Of a stretch of 64,000 nt of DNA, positions 1 through 8,845 are shown in pieces. Under the pieces are notes generated by a model. That model ran no database searches. It was not told where the DNA came from and was given only the letters and a program-made list of their open reading frames with translations. The number at the start of each line of letters is the position of its first letter. The stretch's first letter is position 1. The translations under genes were made by a program, and so were the position numbers. This stretch comes from Alphaproteobacteria bacterium (GTDB lineage Bacteria > Pseudomonadota > Alphaproteobacteria > Reyranellales > Reyranellaceae). The DNA lies in NCBI GenBank assembly GCA_019635875.1, contig JAHBYP010000007.1, positions 186,001 to 250,000 on the forward strand, read 5' to 3'.

Positions 1-1
1 C

Positions 2-316
2 GCAGTGTTCGAGCCGCTGCCCAAGGCGTCGGCGACGCGCGAGGCGTGGTACCGCACGACCCTGGAGCGGCCGCTGGCGCTGGTGCAGGACGCGCTGAGG
101 CCGCTCGATCCGGGCGCGAACGACGAGGAGCGGCGGATCGCGGCGCTGTCGACCTGGGGCGCGCTGCACGGCGTCGTGACCCTGGTCGAGGGCGACGGCC
201 GCATCGGACGGCTCGATGCGGCGCCGGCGGCCGAAATGGTGCACTTCCTGATCGACTGCGTGATCGCCGGCCTGGCCGCGCGGCGCAAGGCGGCGCGTCG
301 CAACGGTCGCTCATGA
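2..316 (+). CDS. TetR/AcrR family regulator, C-terminal part (cut by window edge)
   Basis: The reading frame is open to the left edge, so the start and the DNA-binding helix-turn-helix lie outside the window. About 104 residues remain. They contain a TWGALHG stretch followed by a VVTLVEGDG segment, which resembles the WHG-type C-terminal ligand-binding and dimerisation domain of TetR regulators. TetR proteins normally repress neighbouring genes and are released by a small ligand; the ligand here is unknown. The stop codon overlaps the ATG of the next gene (ATGA), so the two are probably co-transcribed. An internal GTG at 5 is unlikely to be the true start. Confidence 0.65.
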   Translation, partial: AVFEPLPKASATREAWYRTTLERPLALVQDALRPLDPGANDEERRIAALSTWGALHGVVTLVEGDGRIGRLDAAPAAEMVHFLIDCVIAGLAARRKAARRNGRS

Positions 317-1842
317 GCCTGGACGACGCCGATCGCGCGCATGAAGCGGGCCGGCTGGAGGAAGCCGTCGCGCTCTATCGCGAAGCGTTGAAGCGCCAGC
401 CCGATTCCGCCGAGGGCTGGTACGGGCTGGGATCGGCGGCGCAGGCGCTGGGCGCGCAGGGTGAAGCGGCCGAAGCGCTGGCGCGATCGATCGCCTGCGG
501 TGCCAGCGCGGCACCGGTCCGTCTCGCGCTGGGCCGCGCGCAGTTCGCGCTGGGCGAGGTCGAGGCGGCGATCGATCAGTACGCGCGGGTCGAGGGCGCG
601 CACCGCGCCATGGCGCTGATGAACAAGGCGGTGGCGATTCCGGGCGATCCGCGGGCCGACAATGCCGCCGTGTTGCGCGCGCGCCGCGACTGGACGCGCG
701 TCGAAGCGGCGAGGATCAAGGCGGCGCCACAGGCGGAACGGCGCCAGCGCACCCCAGGCGACAAGCTGCGGGTGGGCTATGTCTCCTCGTTCTTCGGCGC
801 GGCCAACTGGATGAAGCCGGTTTATGGCGTGATCAACCGGCACGACCGCGCGGCCCTCGAGGTGCACATGTTCGCCGATGGCGGCGTGCCGTCGGCCGAG
901 GTCGGCTATCGCGACCACGACGCCGACATCGTGCACCGCATCCGCAATGCGGGCACCGCCGAGCTGGCCGACTATATCCGCCGCGTCGGCGTCGACGTGC
1001 TGGTCGACCTCAACGGCTTCAGCGTGCCGGGCCGCCTGGGGCTCTACCTGCGACGGCCGGCGCCGGCGGTCATCGGCTGGTTCAACATGTTCGCCACGTC
1101 GGGGATGCCGGGCTACGGCCACATCGTCGGCGACGAGCAGGTGATCCCCAGGCGCGAGGAGCGCCACTACGGCGAGCGTGTCTGGCGCGTGCCCGGCAGC
1201 TACCTTGCCTTCGAGGTGGCCTACCCGGTGCCCGACGTCGCGCCGCCCCCTTGCCTGGCCAATGGTCACCTCACCTTCGGCTGCCTGGGCTCGCAGTACA
1301 AGATCACCGACGGCGTGATCGCCGCCTGGGCGGCGATCCTCCAACGCGTGCCGACGGCGCGACTCCACCTGCGCAACGGCGAGTTGTCCGACGAGTCCAA
1401 TCGCCGTGCCCTGCTGGGCCGTTTCGCCAGGGCCGGGATCGAAGGCGCGCGCATCGACATGGAGGGACGCGCCGCGCATTTCGACTTCCTCGCTTCGTAT
1501 GCGTGCGTCGACATCGCGCTCGACACATTTCCCTACAACGGCGGCACGACCACGACGGAGGCGCTGTGGCAGGGCGTGCCGGTGCTTTCCTTCGACGGCG
1601 ACCGCTGGGCTTCGCGCACCAGCAAGTCGCTGCTGGCGGCCGCCGGGCTGGGCGACTGGTGCCTGGACGACCAAGCGGCCTACGTCGAGCGCGCGATCGC
1701 GCTGGCGCTGGATCCGGCGATGCCGGCGACGCTTGCGGAGATGCGCGCGGGCATGCGCGCGCATCTTCTGGCCTCGCCGGTCTGCGACTGCGGACGGCTC
1801 TGTCGCGCGCTCGAGGACATCTATCGGCAGGTCGCCGGCTGA
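313..1842 (+). CDS. TPR-containing OGT-like (SPINDLY family) glycosyltransferase
   Basis: This is a 509-residue protein. The first ~110 residues form two or three TPR-like helical repeats (AGRLEEAVALYREALKRQP, then WYGLGSAAQALG). The C-terminal ~350 residues resemble the catalytic region of O-linked GlcNAc transferases of the SPINDLY type, including LRVGYVSS near residue 150 and DTFPYNGGTTTTEALWQG followed by GVPVLSFDGDRWASR. Such enzymes are cytoplasmic and transfer a sugar from a nucleotide sugar to protein Ser/Thr; in bacteria the targets are mostly unknown. The ATG at 313 overlaps the upstream TetR stop by four bases. A longer frame reading back to 46 lies out of frame over the TetR gene and is not supported. 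Confidence 0.85.
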   Translation: MSLDDADRAHEAGRLEEAVALYREALKRQPDSAEGWYGLGSAAQALGAQGEAAEALARSIACGASAAPVRLALGRAQFALGEVEAAIDQYARVEGAHRAMALMNKAVAIPGDPRADNAAVLRARRDWTRVEAARIKAAPQAERRQRTPGDKLRVGYVSSFFGAANWMKPVYGVINRHDRAALEVHMFADGGVPSAEVGYRDHDADIVHRIRNAGTAELADYIRRVGVDVLVDLNGFSVPGRLGLYLRRPAPAVIGWFNMFATSGMPGYGHIVGDEQVIPRREERHYGERVWRVPGSYLAFEVAYPVPDVAPPPCLANGHLTFGCLGSQYKITDGVIAAWAAILQRVPTARLHLRNGELSDESNRRALLGRFARAGIEGARIDMEGRAAHFDFLASYACVDIALDTFPYNGGTTTTEALWQGVPVLSFDGDRWASRTSKSLLAAAGLGDWCLDDQAAYVERAIALALDPAMPATLAEMRAGMRAHLLASPVCDCGRLCRALEDIYRQVAG

Positions 1843-1844
1843 AC

Positions 1845-3011
1845 CTATTTCACGCGCTCGAGGATGCTGACGTAGTTCGCCACCGCGGCGCCGCCCATGT
1901 TGAACACGGCGCCGAGCGTCGGCGCGGCCAACTGCATCGGCCCGGCGGCCTCGGCAAGCTGCATCGAGCTCATCACGTGCATCGACACGCCGGTGGCGCC
2001 GACCGGATGGCCCTTGGCCTTCAGCCCGCCCGAGACGTTGACCGGCAGCTTGCCGTCGCGCTCGGTCCAGCCCTCGAGGATGGCGCGCTCGCCCTGGCCA
2101 CGCGGTGTCAGCCCCATCGCCTCGTACTCGATCAGCTCGGCCGAGGTGAAGCAGTCATGAGTTTCGACGAAGCTGAGATCCAGCAGGTCGAGCCGCGCCG
2201 ACTGAAGCGCGCGCTGCCAGGCGAGCGTCGGGCCGTCGAACTGGATGATGTCGCGCCTGCTCATCGGCAGGAAGTCGTTGACGTGCTCGGCGGCGCGAAA
2301 CGCGATCGCCTGCTTCATGCCCAGCGCCGTGTCGCTGTCGGCGAGGATCACCGCGGCGGCGCCATCGGTCACCGGCGAGCAGTCGGTGCGCTTGAGCGGG
2401 CCGGCGACAAAGGGGTTCTTGTCGGAGGGATTGCGGCAGAAGGCGTAGTCGAACTCGCGCTGGAAATGGGCGTAGGGGTTCTTCACCCCGTTGCGGTGCG
2501 CCTTGACAGCGATGCGCGCGAGCGCGTCGGACTTGTCGCCGTAGCGCTGGAAATAGGTCGAGGTGATCTTGCCGAAGATGCCGGCGAAGCCGGCCTCGAT
2601 CTCGGCCTCTTCGGCGACGTAGGACGCCTTGATCAGCACGTCGCCGGCCTGCGCGCTGTTGAGCTCGGTCATCTTCTCGACGCCGACCACCAGCACGAAG
2701 CGCGCCTTCCTCGCCGCGAGCGAGTTGATGCCCATGTGGATCGCCGCGGAGCCGGTGGCGCAGGCGTTCTCGACCCGGGTCGAGGGCTTGAAGCGCAGGT
2801 CGGGATGGGCCTGCAGCGGCAGCGAGGAGTGGAACTCCTGCTTCACGAAGCCGCCGTTCATGTTGCCGACGTAGATGACGTCGACGTCTTTCGGCTCGAT
2901 GCCGGCATGGGCGATCGCCTCGCTGGCGACCTTCACCACCAGCGATTCGCTGGTCTCGCCGTCGAGCTTGCCGAACTTGGAATGGGCCCAGCCCACGATG
3001 CAGGCGGTCAT
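1845..3011 (-). CDS. Thiolase family protein (acetyl-CoA acetyltransferase, SCP2/SCPx-like)
   Basis: The 388-residue product has thiolase hallmarks. The nucleophilic cysteine is probably C84 in ENACATGS. There is a DCFTSAE segment in the C-terminal half, and the acid/base region GHPVGATG is followed by an NMGG segment near the C terminus. Thiolases cleave 3-ketoacyl-CoA with CoA or condense two acyl-CoA units. This subtype, lacking the second canonical cysteine loop of FadA/AtoB enzymes, is closer to the SCP2/sterol-carrier thiolases and its substrate cannot be told from sequence. The ATG at 3011 is preceded by AGGAGA at good spacing, which favours it over a start 19 codons upstream. It converges on the glycosyltransferase gene with a 2-base gap. 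Confidence 0.88.
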   Translation of the reverse strand: MTACIVGWAHSKFGKLDGETSESLVVKVASEAIAHAGIEPKDVDVIYVGNMNGGFVKQEFHSSLPLQAHPDLRFKPSTRVENACATGSAAIHMGINSLAARKARFVLVVGVEKMTELNSAQAGDVLIKASYVAEEAEIEAGFAGIFGKITSTYFQRYGDKSDALARIAVKAHRNGVKNPYAHFQREFDYAFCRNPSDKNPFVAGPLKRTDCSPVTDGAAAVILADSDTALGMKQAIAFRAAEHVNDFLPMSRRDIIQFDGPTLAWQRALQSARLDLLDLSFVETHDCFTSAELIEYEAMGLTPRGQGERAILEGWTERDGKLPVNVSGGLKAKGHPVGATGVSMHVMSSMQLAEAAGPMQLAAPTLGAVFNMGGAAVANYVSILERVK

Positions 3012-3259
3012 GGCGGTCTCCTTGCGCGATGCTGATCCGACCCTAGTGATCCGGATCGACGCGGTCAATTATGTGTATATGCACTCGTTCGCCAGCGCCG
3101 CAAGAGGGCGCCGAGGCGAAACCTTGGCGGGGAGGCGGCGAAAGCGCGTCGCCGGCTCACGCCATCGTGTGGCCGGGCGGGACGCTCCAGCCGCAAACGG
3201 TGCCTACCTCGAAGCGGTGACGGACGTTGTTGTCCTGATCCCTTCACGAGGAGGCAGTC

Positions 3260-3595
3260 ATGCTGAAACCCGTCCTGATCGCGACCACGGCCCTGGCGGT
3301 GATCGCGGCTCCGGCGCTGGCGCAGGCCCAGTACTACAGCTCGCCGCCGGTGCGCGTCGAGGTGGTGCCGCAGCGGCCGGCCGGCGAGGACGTGAAGCCT
3401 CTGGGTTACTGGCAGCCGGGCTACTGGAGCTACCAGAACGGCCAGCGCGTCTGGGTGTCGGGTCACTGGGTTGACACGTCACCGCGCAACCGGGTCATCG
3501 AGTACCGTGAGGTGCCGGCCTATCGTGAGGTGCCGGCCTATCGCGAGCCGCCGGCCGCCTGGCGATACGTCCCGGGCCACTGGACCTACGACTGA
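3260..3595 (+). CDS. Small secreted YXWGXW-repeat-like protein
   Basis: The 111-residue product starts with a clear Sec signal peptide (positively charged MLKP, hydrophobic core, APALAQA cleavage region). The mature part is rich in Tyr, Trp and Pro with aromatic repeats (GYWQPGYWSY, VSGHWVD, YVPGHWTYD) typical of the YXWGXW repeat family of periplasmic or surface proteins of unknown function. Residues ~80-98 carry PAYREV repeated twice plus a variant PAYREP. The ATG is preceded by AGGAGG at 3248-3253. It stands alone: the upstream thiolase diverges and a strong hairpin follows. Export is well supported; function is unknown. Confidence 0.8.
   Translation: MLKPVLIATTALAVIAAPALAQAQYYSSPPVRVEVVPQRPAGEDVKPLGYWQPGYWSYQNGQRVWVSGHWVDTSPRNRVIEYREVPAYREVPAYREPPAAWRYVPGHWTYD
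3506..3556 (+). repeat. In-gene 18-bp tandem repeat (PAYREV units)
   Basis: Two identical 18-bp units occupy 3506-3523 and 3524-3541. A diverged third unit runs to 3556. They encode repeated PAYRE-V/P hexapeptides inside the YXWGXW-like protein, a likely site of length variation between strains. Confidence 0.85.
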
Positions 3596-3608
3596 GGCTT
3601 CTGCGAAA

Positions 3609-3645
3609 CGAACGCCGCCGGCGGAATTCCCGCCGGCGGCGTTCG
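3609..3645. terminator. Convergent hairpin terminator
   Basis: A perfect 16-bp inverted repeat with a 5-base loop (AATTC) lies between the ends of the secreted-protein gene (+) and the VOC gene (-). It has no long T-run on either strand, but its strength and convergent position make a bidirectional terminator the likely role. Confidence 0.7.
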
Positions 3646-3655
3646 CGCGTCTGCG

Positions 3656-4018
3656 TCAGCCCATCACGAAGGCGTTGAGCTTATTGCCGTCGGGGTCGCG
3701 GAAATAGCCGGCATAAAACGTATCGCCGCGTGGCCCGGGCTTGCCCTCGTCGGTCGCGCCCATCGACATCGCCAGATTGTAGATGCGGTCGACCTGGGCC
3801 TTGTCCTTGGCCGCCAGCGCCACCATCACGCCGTTTCCAACGCTGGCCGGCTTGCCGTCGAACGGCCTGGTGAGCGCGATGCCGGCGCCGCCGCCGGACC
3901 ATGCGATGAAGCTCTCGAACTCCATGATGCGGCGCGCACCCAACTCGGCGGCGATCGCGTCGTAGAACTTCGCCCCGCGGGCGAGATCGCTGGTTCCCAA
4001 GGTCACATAGCCGATCAT
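3656..4018 (-). CDS. VOC family (glyoxalase/bleomycin resistance-like) protein
   Basis: This 120-residue single-domain protein has a vicinal oxygen chelate fold pattern: an N-terminal YVTLGTSDLARGAKFYDAI strand-helix, a central GNGVMVALAAKDKAQVD segment and a C-terminal AGYFRDPDGNKLNAF strand. VOC proteins act as metal-dependent lyases or dioxygenases, or bind drugs. The usual N-terminal metal-ligand His at the first strand is replaced here (YVTL), so the chemistry is uncertain. The ATG at 4018 has AGGAGG seven bases upstream. It is divergent from the dehydratase gene. Confidence 0.85.
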   Translation of the reverse strand: MIGYVTLGTSDLARGAKFYDAIAAELGARRIMEFESFIAWSGGGAGIALTRPFDGKPASVGNGVMVALAAKDKAQVDRIYNLAMSMGATDEGKPGPRGDTFYAGYFRDPDGNKLNAFVMG

Positions 4019-4133
4019 CGGCGTTCCTCCTGTCGTCGATGCGACCAGCCTAGGCGACCTCCGCCGATTCCTCCAGACCGGCTCGCCGCGAAAGGCGTTT
4101 CGGTCTAGGCTGCGGCGCCAATCGGAGGAACCC

Positions 4134-5645
4134 ATGGCCGCGCCCCTTGCCATCCGCCTGCATGAAGCTGACAACGTCGTCGTTGCGCGCATGGATATCC
4201 TGCCCGGCACCGAGGTCGAGTCCGGCGCCAAGGCGGCGCAGACCATCCCCGCCGGGCACAAGATGCTGACGCGCGCCGTGAAGCGGGGCGAGCCGATCCG
4301 CAAGTACAACCAGATCATCGGCTTCGCCACCGATGATCTCGCGGCCGGCACGCATGTGCACACCCAGAACTGCGCCATGGGCGATTTCGAGCGCGACTAC
4401 GCCTTCTGTGCCGATGCGCGGCCCACCGACTACGTCGCCGATCCCGCGACCTTCCAGGGCTATCGCCGCGCCGACGGCCGCGCCGCGACGCGCAACTACA
4501 TCGGCATCGTCACCACGGTGAACTGCTCGGCCGCGACCAGCCGCATGATCGCCGCCAGGCTGGCGCCGGTGCTCGCGGACTATCCCAACATCGACGGCGT
4601 CGTGCCGCTGACCCATGGCGGCGGCTGCGGCATGGCGGCGTCGGGCCTCGAGATGGACGTGCTGCGCCGCACCCTGGCGGGCTACACGCGCCATCCCAAC
4701 ATGGCGGCGGTTGTCGTGCTCGGCCTGGGCTGCGAGGCCAACCAGATCTCCGGCCTGATGCATGCCGAGGGCCTGAAGGAGGGCCCCAAGCTGATCCCGA
4801 TGGCGATCCAGGAGGAGGGCGGCGTGGCCAGAACCGTCGGTCGCGCCGTGTCGTTCCTGCAGGAGCTGCTGCCCGAGGCCAACAATGTCAGGCGCGAGCC
4901 GATCCCGGCCAGCGAGCTCATCCTCGCGCTGCAATGCGGCGGCTCCGACGGCTATTCCGGCATCTCCGCCAATCCGGCGCTGGGCGCGGCGGTCGACCTT
5001 CTGGTGCGCCACGGCGGCTCGGCGGTGCTGAGCGAGACGCCCGAGATCTACGGCGCGGAGCACCTGCTGACGCGCCGCGCCGTGAGCCGCGCGGTCGGCG
5101 AGAAGATCGTCGAGCGCATCCGGTGGTGGGAGGACCACTGCGCGCGCACCGGCGGCGAGATGAACAACAACCCGTCGCCCGGCAACAAGGCGGGCGGCCT
5201 TACGACCATTCTGGAGAAGTCGCTGGGCGCCGTGGCCAAGGGCGGCACGACCAATCTGGTCGATGTCTACAAGTACGCCGAGCCGATCACCGCCAAGGGC
5301 TTCGTTTACATGGATACGCCCGGCTACGATCCGGTCGCGGCCACCGGCCAGGTGGCGGGCGGCGCCAACGTGCTGTGCTTCACCACCGGCCGCGGCAGTG
5401 TCTTCGGCTGCAAGCCGACTCCGTCGATCAAGCTCGCCACCAACTCCGCGCTGTACCGCCGCATGACCGACGACATGGACATCAACTGCGGCACCGTGGT
5501 CGACGGCGAGGAGAGCATCCAGCAGGCCGGCCGGCGCATCTTCGAGCTGATCCTGCGGGTGGCCTCGGGCGAGAAGACCAGGAGCGAGGCGATGGGCATC
5601 GGCGACGACGAGTTCGAGCCGTGGAAGATCGGCGCCACGATGTGA
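4134..5645 (+). CDS. UxaA family dehydratase (altronate/galactarate dehydratase-like)
   Basis: The 503-residue product has an N-terminal SAF-type domain (about 1-95: IRLHEADNVVVARMDILPGTEV, then the HKMLTRAVKRGEPIRKYNQIIG segment). It is followed by a UxaA/GarD-type catalytic region with THGGGCGM, VLGLGCEANQI, ALQCGGSDGYSG and MDTPGYDPVAATG. Members dehydrate sugar acids such as D-altronate or galactarate to 2-keto-3-deoxy sugar acids, using iron. The length matches the family. No uronate catabolism genes are adjacent, so the substrate is not fixed. GGAGG sits six bases before the ATG. Confidence 0.88.
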   Translation: MAAPLAIRLHEADNVVVARMDILPGTEVESGAKAAQTIPAGHKMLTRAVKRGEPIRKYNQIIGFATDDLAAGTHVHTQNCAMGDFERDYAFCADARPTDYVADPATFQGYRRADGRAATRNYIGIVTTVNCSAATSRMIAARLAPVLADYPNIDGVVPLTHGGGCGMAASGLEMDVLRRTLAGYTRHPNMAAVVVLGLGCEANQISGLMHAEGLKEGPKLIPMAIQEEGGVARTVGRAVSFLQELLPEANNVRREPIPASELILALQCGGSDGYSGISANPALGAAVDLLVRHGGSAVLSETPEIYGAEHLLTRRAVSRAVGEKIVERIRWWEDHCARTGGEMNNNPSPGNKAGGLTTILEKSLGAVAKGGTTNLVDVYKYAEPITAKGFVYMDTPGYDPVAATGQVAGGANVLCFTTGRGSVFGCKPTPSIKLATNSALYRRMTDDMDINCGTVVDGEESIQQAGRRIFELILRVASGEKTRSEAMGIGDDEFEPWKIGATM

Positions 5646-5682
5646 GGTTCGCGGTGCTGGGCAGTCCGGCCGCATCGCCGCC

Positions 5683-7440
5683 ATGAAACGTCGCCTCAGC
5701 GCCATCGTCAGCGCCGACGTCGTGGGCTTCAGCCGTCTGGTCGAGGCCGACGAGCCGCGCGCGCTGACCGCCGTCGCCGGCGTCTTCCGCAACGTCGTCG
5801 AGCCGGCGGTGAAGCGTCACGGCGGTCGGGTGGTGAAGACAACGGGCGACGCCGCCCTGATGGAGTTCGAATCGGCGGTCGAAGCGGTGCGCTGCTCCGT
5901 CGAGATCCAGGCCGGCGTGCAGCGCAGCGGCGCGTCGGTCCCGGCGGAGCGGCGGGTGCAGGTCCGCATCGGCATCAACGTCGCCGACGTGGTGGTCGAA
6001 GGCGACGACATCTTCGGCGACGGCGTCAACATCGCCGCCCGGCTGCAATCGCTGGCCGAGGCCGGCGGCATCCTGCTGTCGGATCGCGTGCGCGAGGACA
6101 TCGAGGGCAAGATCGAGCTGCCGCTGATCGACCTCGGCGAACGGCGCCTGCACAACATCATGCGCCCGCTGCGCGCCTGGGCGGTGGTCGACGACGTGCC
6201 GGCGCCGCCGGTGCAGCCGCAGCTGACCCTGCCGGCGCGGCCCTCGATCGTCGTGCTGCCCTTCGACAGCATGGGCAACACGCCATCCGACGAGGCCTTC
6301 GTCGACGGCATCTGCGAGGATGTGACGACGGAGCTGTCGCGTTTCTCCTCGCTGTTCGTGATCGCGCGCAACAGCGCCTATACCTACAAGGGTCGCGCCG
6401 TCGACGTGCGCCAGGTCGCCCGCGAGCTGGGCGTGCGCTACGTGCTGGAAGGCAGCGTCCGTATGTCGGGCAAGCGTGCGCGCATCAACGCCCAGCTGAT
6501 CGACGCGCTCTCCGGCGGCCATCTGTGGGCCGAGCGCTACGACAGCGTGGTCGAGGACGTCTTTGACGTGCAGGAGGACATCACGCGCCGCATCGTCGCC
6601 GCCGTCGCGCCCGAGGTCGAAGCGGCCGAGGTGGCGATCCTGCGTCGGGCGAGGCCGGCCAATTTCGGCGCCCATGAGCGCGCCCTGCGCGCCTGGGCGG
6701 ATGCCAACCAGGCCTATGTGCGCGGCGACGCGCGACTGCGCGACCACGCCATCGCCCAGGCCGAGGAGGCGCTGGGACTCGACGCCGGCTGCGGGCGCGC
6801 GCTGTCGACGCTGGCCTTCGCCTATTGGCAGCACGCCAATTTCCGCACCGGCCTGCCGCCGGAGGAGGCGGTCGCGCGGGCCATCGAGGCGGGCAGCCGC
6901 GCGCTTGAGCTCGATCGCGGCAACTACATGGCGCGCGTCTATCGCGGCGCCGCGCTGTGGATCGGGCAGAGATTCGACGAGGCGCTCGACGACATGCGCG
7001 ACGCCTGGCAGCAGAACCCCAACGACGTCGGCACGCTGATCGCGCTGGGCTGGGCCGAGGTCGCGTCCGGCGACACCGCCAGCGGCACGCGCCGCCTGCG
7101 CGAGGCGTTGCGCATCAGCCCGCGCGATCCGCAGCAGTACAATGCCTATACCTGCCTTTGCGCCGGCAGCTTCGTCGACGCCGACTACGCGCGCGGCGTC
7201 GAGTGGGGCAATCTCGGCAAGCGGCAGCAGCCGGGCTACGCGCCGAACATCCATTATCTGGCGCTGAACTATGCCGGGCTGGGCGACATGGCACGTGCGG
7301 CGGCCGAGATCGCGCAGCTGCGCAAGATCGCGCCGGAATGGCTGGAGCAGCGCCTGGCGGGGTTCTCGGCGCTGGTCCGGCCGGAAGATCGCGCGCGGTC
7401 GCTGGAGCTGTTGCGCCAGGCCGCCGGCCACGCAGGATGA
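5683..7440 (+). CDS. Class III adenylate/guanylate cyclase fused to TolB-like and TPR domains
   Basis: This is a 585-residue three-part protein. Residues ~1-170 are a class III cyclase homology domain with both metal-binding Asp sites (SADVVGFSRL and TTGDAALMEF), the substrate Lys before TTGD and the transition-state Asn/Arg pair in DGVNIAARL, so it looks catalytically competent. Residues ~185-310 resemble the TolB/FlgO-type N-terminal domain (SIVVLPFDSMG, YVLEGSVRMSGKRARINAQLID). Residues ~330-585 are TPR-like repeats. This architecture is common in alphaproteobacteria and is thought to be cytoplasmic signalling. The gene lies 37 bases after the dehydratase. Confidence 0.87.
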   Translation: MKRRLSAIVSADVVGFSRLVEADEPRALTAVAGVFRNVVEPAVKRHGGRVVKTTGDAALMEFESAVEAVRCSVEIQAGVQRSGASVPAERRVQVRIGINVADVVVEGDDIFGDGVNIAARLQSLAEAGGILLSDRVREDIEGKIELPLIDLGERRLHNIMRPLRAWAVVDDVPAPPVQPQLTLPARPSIVVLPFDSMGNTPSDEAFVDGICEDVTTELSRFSSLFVIARNSAYTYKGRAVDVRQVARELGVRYVLEGSVRMSGKRARINAQLIDALSGGHLWAERYDSVVEDVFDVQEDITRRIVAAVAPEVEAAEVAILRRARPANFGAHERALRAWADANQAYVRGDARLRDHAIAQAEEALGLDAGCGRALSTLAFAYWQHANFRTGLPPEEAVARAIEAGSRALELDRGNYMARVYRGAALWIGQRFDEALDDMRDAWQQNPNDVGTLIALGWAEVASGDTASGTRRLREALRISPRDPQQYNAYTCLCAGSFVDADYARGVEWGNLGKRQQPGYAPNIHYLALNYAGLGDMARAAAEIAQLRKIAPEWLEQRLAGFSALVRPEDRARSLELLRQAAGHAG

Positions 7441-7453
7441 GGAGAGAACAGAG

Positions 7454-8845
7454 GTGAGTGGTCCCTGGTACATGGGCCTCGTCGAGGCCGGCCGCGCGAT
7501 CGCCGCGCGCAAGCTCTCGTCGGTCGAGCTGACCACGGCGATGCTCGATCGCATCGCCGCGCTCGATCCCAAGCTGCATGCCTACGCCACCGTCACCGCC
7601 GATCTTGCGCTCGCGCGCGCCCGGGCCGCCGACGGCGAGATCGCAGCCGGCCGCTCGCGCGGCCCGCTGCACGGCGTGCCGATCGCGGTGAAAGACCTCT
7701 GCTACACCAGGGGCATCCCGACCGGCGCCGGCATGGCGATCCATCGCGACTTCCGGCCCGACCACGACGCCACCGTGGTGGTGAAGCTGACCGACGCGGG
7801 TGCGGTGTCCCTGGGCAAGCTGCAGCTCACCGAGGGTGCGTTCGGCGCGCATCACCCCGAGATCACGCGGCCAGTGAATCCCTGGCAGGCCGAGGCCTGG
7901 ACCGGCGTGTCGTCGAGCGGCTCGGGTGTGGCGACGGCGGCCGGGCTTTGCTTCGGCTCGCTGGGCAGCGACACCGGCGGCTCGATCCGCTTTCCCTCGA
8001 CCGCCAATGGCATCACCGGGCTGAAGCCGACCTGGGGCCGCGTCAGCCGCTATGCCGTGTTCGAGCTCGCGGGCTCGATGGACCATATCGGCCCGATGAC
8101 GCGCAGCGCCATCGACGCGGCGGCGATGCTGGGCGCGATCGCCGGCGCCGACGCCAACGATCCGACGGCGTCGGCCGAGCCGGTGCCGGACTATCTCGCC
8201 GGCATCGATGGCGGCATCAGGGGCGTGCGGATCGGGCTGGACCGCGCGCTGATCGCCAGCGCCGATTCCGACGTGCTGCGCGTGATCGACGAGGCCGAGC
8301 GCGTGTTGCGCGGCCTGGGCGCGAGCATCGTGCCGGTGACGGTGCCGGCACCCGATCGCGTGGTGGCCGAATGGGTCACGCTCTGCGCCGTCGAGGCCGC
8401 GGTGGCGCACGAGGCCACCTTTCCATCGCGCGCCGACCGCTACGGCCCGGTGCTGCGCATGCTGCTCGAGCGTGGCCGCTCGGTCGACGGGCTGACCATC
8501 TCAAGGATCTGGACAGAGCGGCAGAACTTCTCCGGCGCGCTCGCCACGCTGATGCGCGAGGTCGACCTCTTGCTCGTGCCGGCGATGAGCCGCGCCGCGC
8601 TGAGCTGGGCGACGATCGAGGCGGCGGGCCGCGAGCCGGCAGAGATCGCCGGCCGCCTGCGCTATACCGCGCCCTTCGACATGAGCGGTAGTCCGACGAT
8701 CACCCTGCCGGGCGGATTCACCGCCGCCGGCCTGCCGATCGGCTTCCAGCTCGTCGGCCGGCATTTCGACGAGGCGATGGTGCTGCGCGCCGGCCACGCC
8801 TTCCAGGGTGCCACCGACTGGCACGGCAAACGCCCGCCGCTGTGA
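7454..8845 (+). CDS. Amidase signature family protein
   Basis: The 463-residue product carries the amidase-signature Ser-cisSer-Lys triad: K80 in VAVKDLCYTRG, S153 in the SSSGSG stretch and S177 in SDTGGSIRFPS, spaced as in the family. These enzymes hydrolyse amide bonds or, as GatA, act in tRNA-dependent amidation; the lack of gatB/gatC nearby argues for a stand-alone amidase. I chose GTG at 7454 because GGAGAG lies about 8 bases upstream; ATG at 7472 is the alternative. It follows the cyclase gene by 13 bases, so the two probably share a transcript. Its stop codon abuts that of thiE. Confidence 0.88.
   Translation: MSGPWYMGLVEAGRAIAARKLSSVELTTAMLDRIAALDPKLHAYATVTADLALARARAADGEIAAGRSRGPLHGVPIAVKDLCYTRGIPTGAGMAIHRDFRPDHDATVVVKLTDAGAVSLGKLQLTEGAFGAHHPEITRPVNPWQAEAWTGVSSSGSGVATAAGLCFGSLGSDTGGSIRFPSTANGITGLKPTWGRVSRYAVFELAGSMDHIGPMTRSAIDAAAMLGAIAGADANDPTASAEPVPDYLAGIDGGIRGVRIGLDRALIASADSDVLRVIDEAERVLRGLGASIVPVTVPAPDRVVAEWVTLCAVEAAVAHEATFPSRADRYGPVLRMLLERGRSVDGLTISRIWTERQNFSGALATLMREVDLLLVPAMSRAALSWATIEAAGREPAEIAGRLRYTAPFDMSGSPTITLPGGFTAAGLPIGFQLVGRHFDEAMVLRAGHAFQGATDWHGKRPPL

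Noticed and set aside
1251-3035. Long plus-strand open frame across the thiolase gene
   Set aside because: It is antisense to a clear thiolase; GC-rich DNA leaves opposite-strand frames open, and the translation has an Arg/Ala/His-rich composition with no domain.
5482-7572. 696-residue minus-strand open frame across the cyclase-TPR gene
   Set aside because: It overlaps the intact cyclase with catalytic motifs and contains no recognisable domain.
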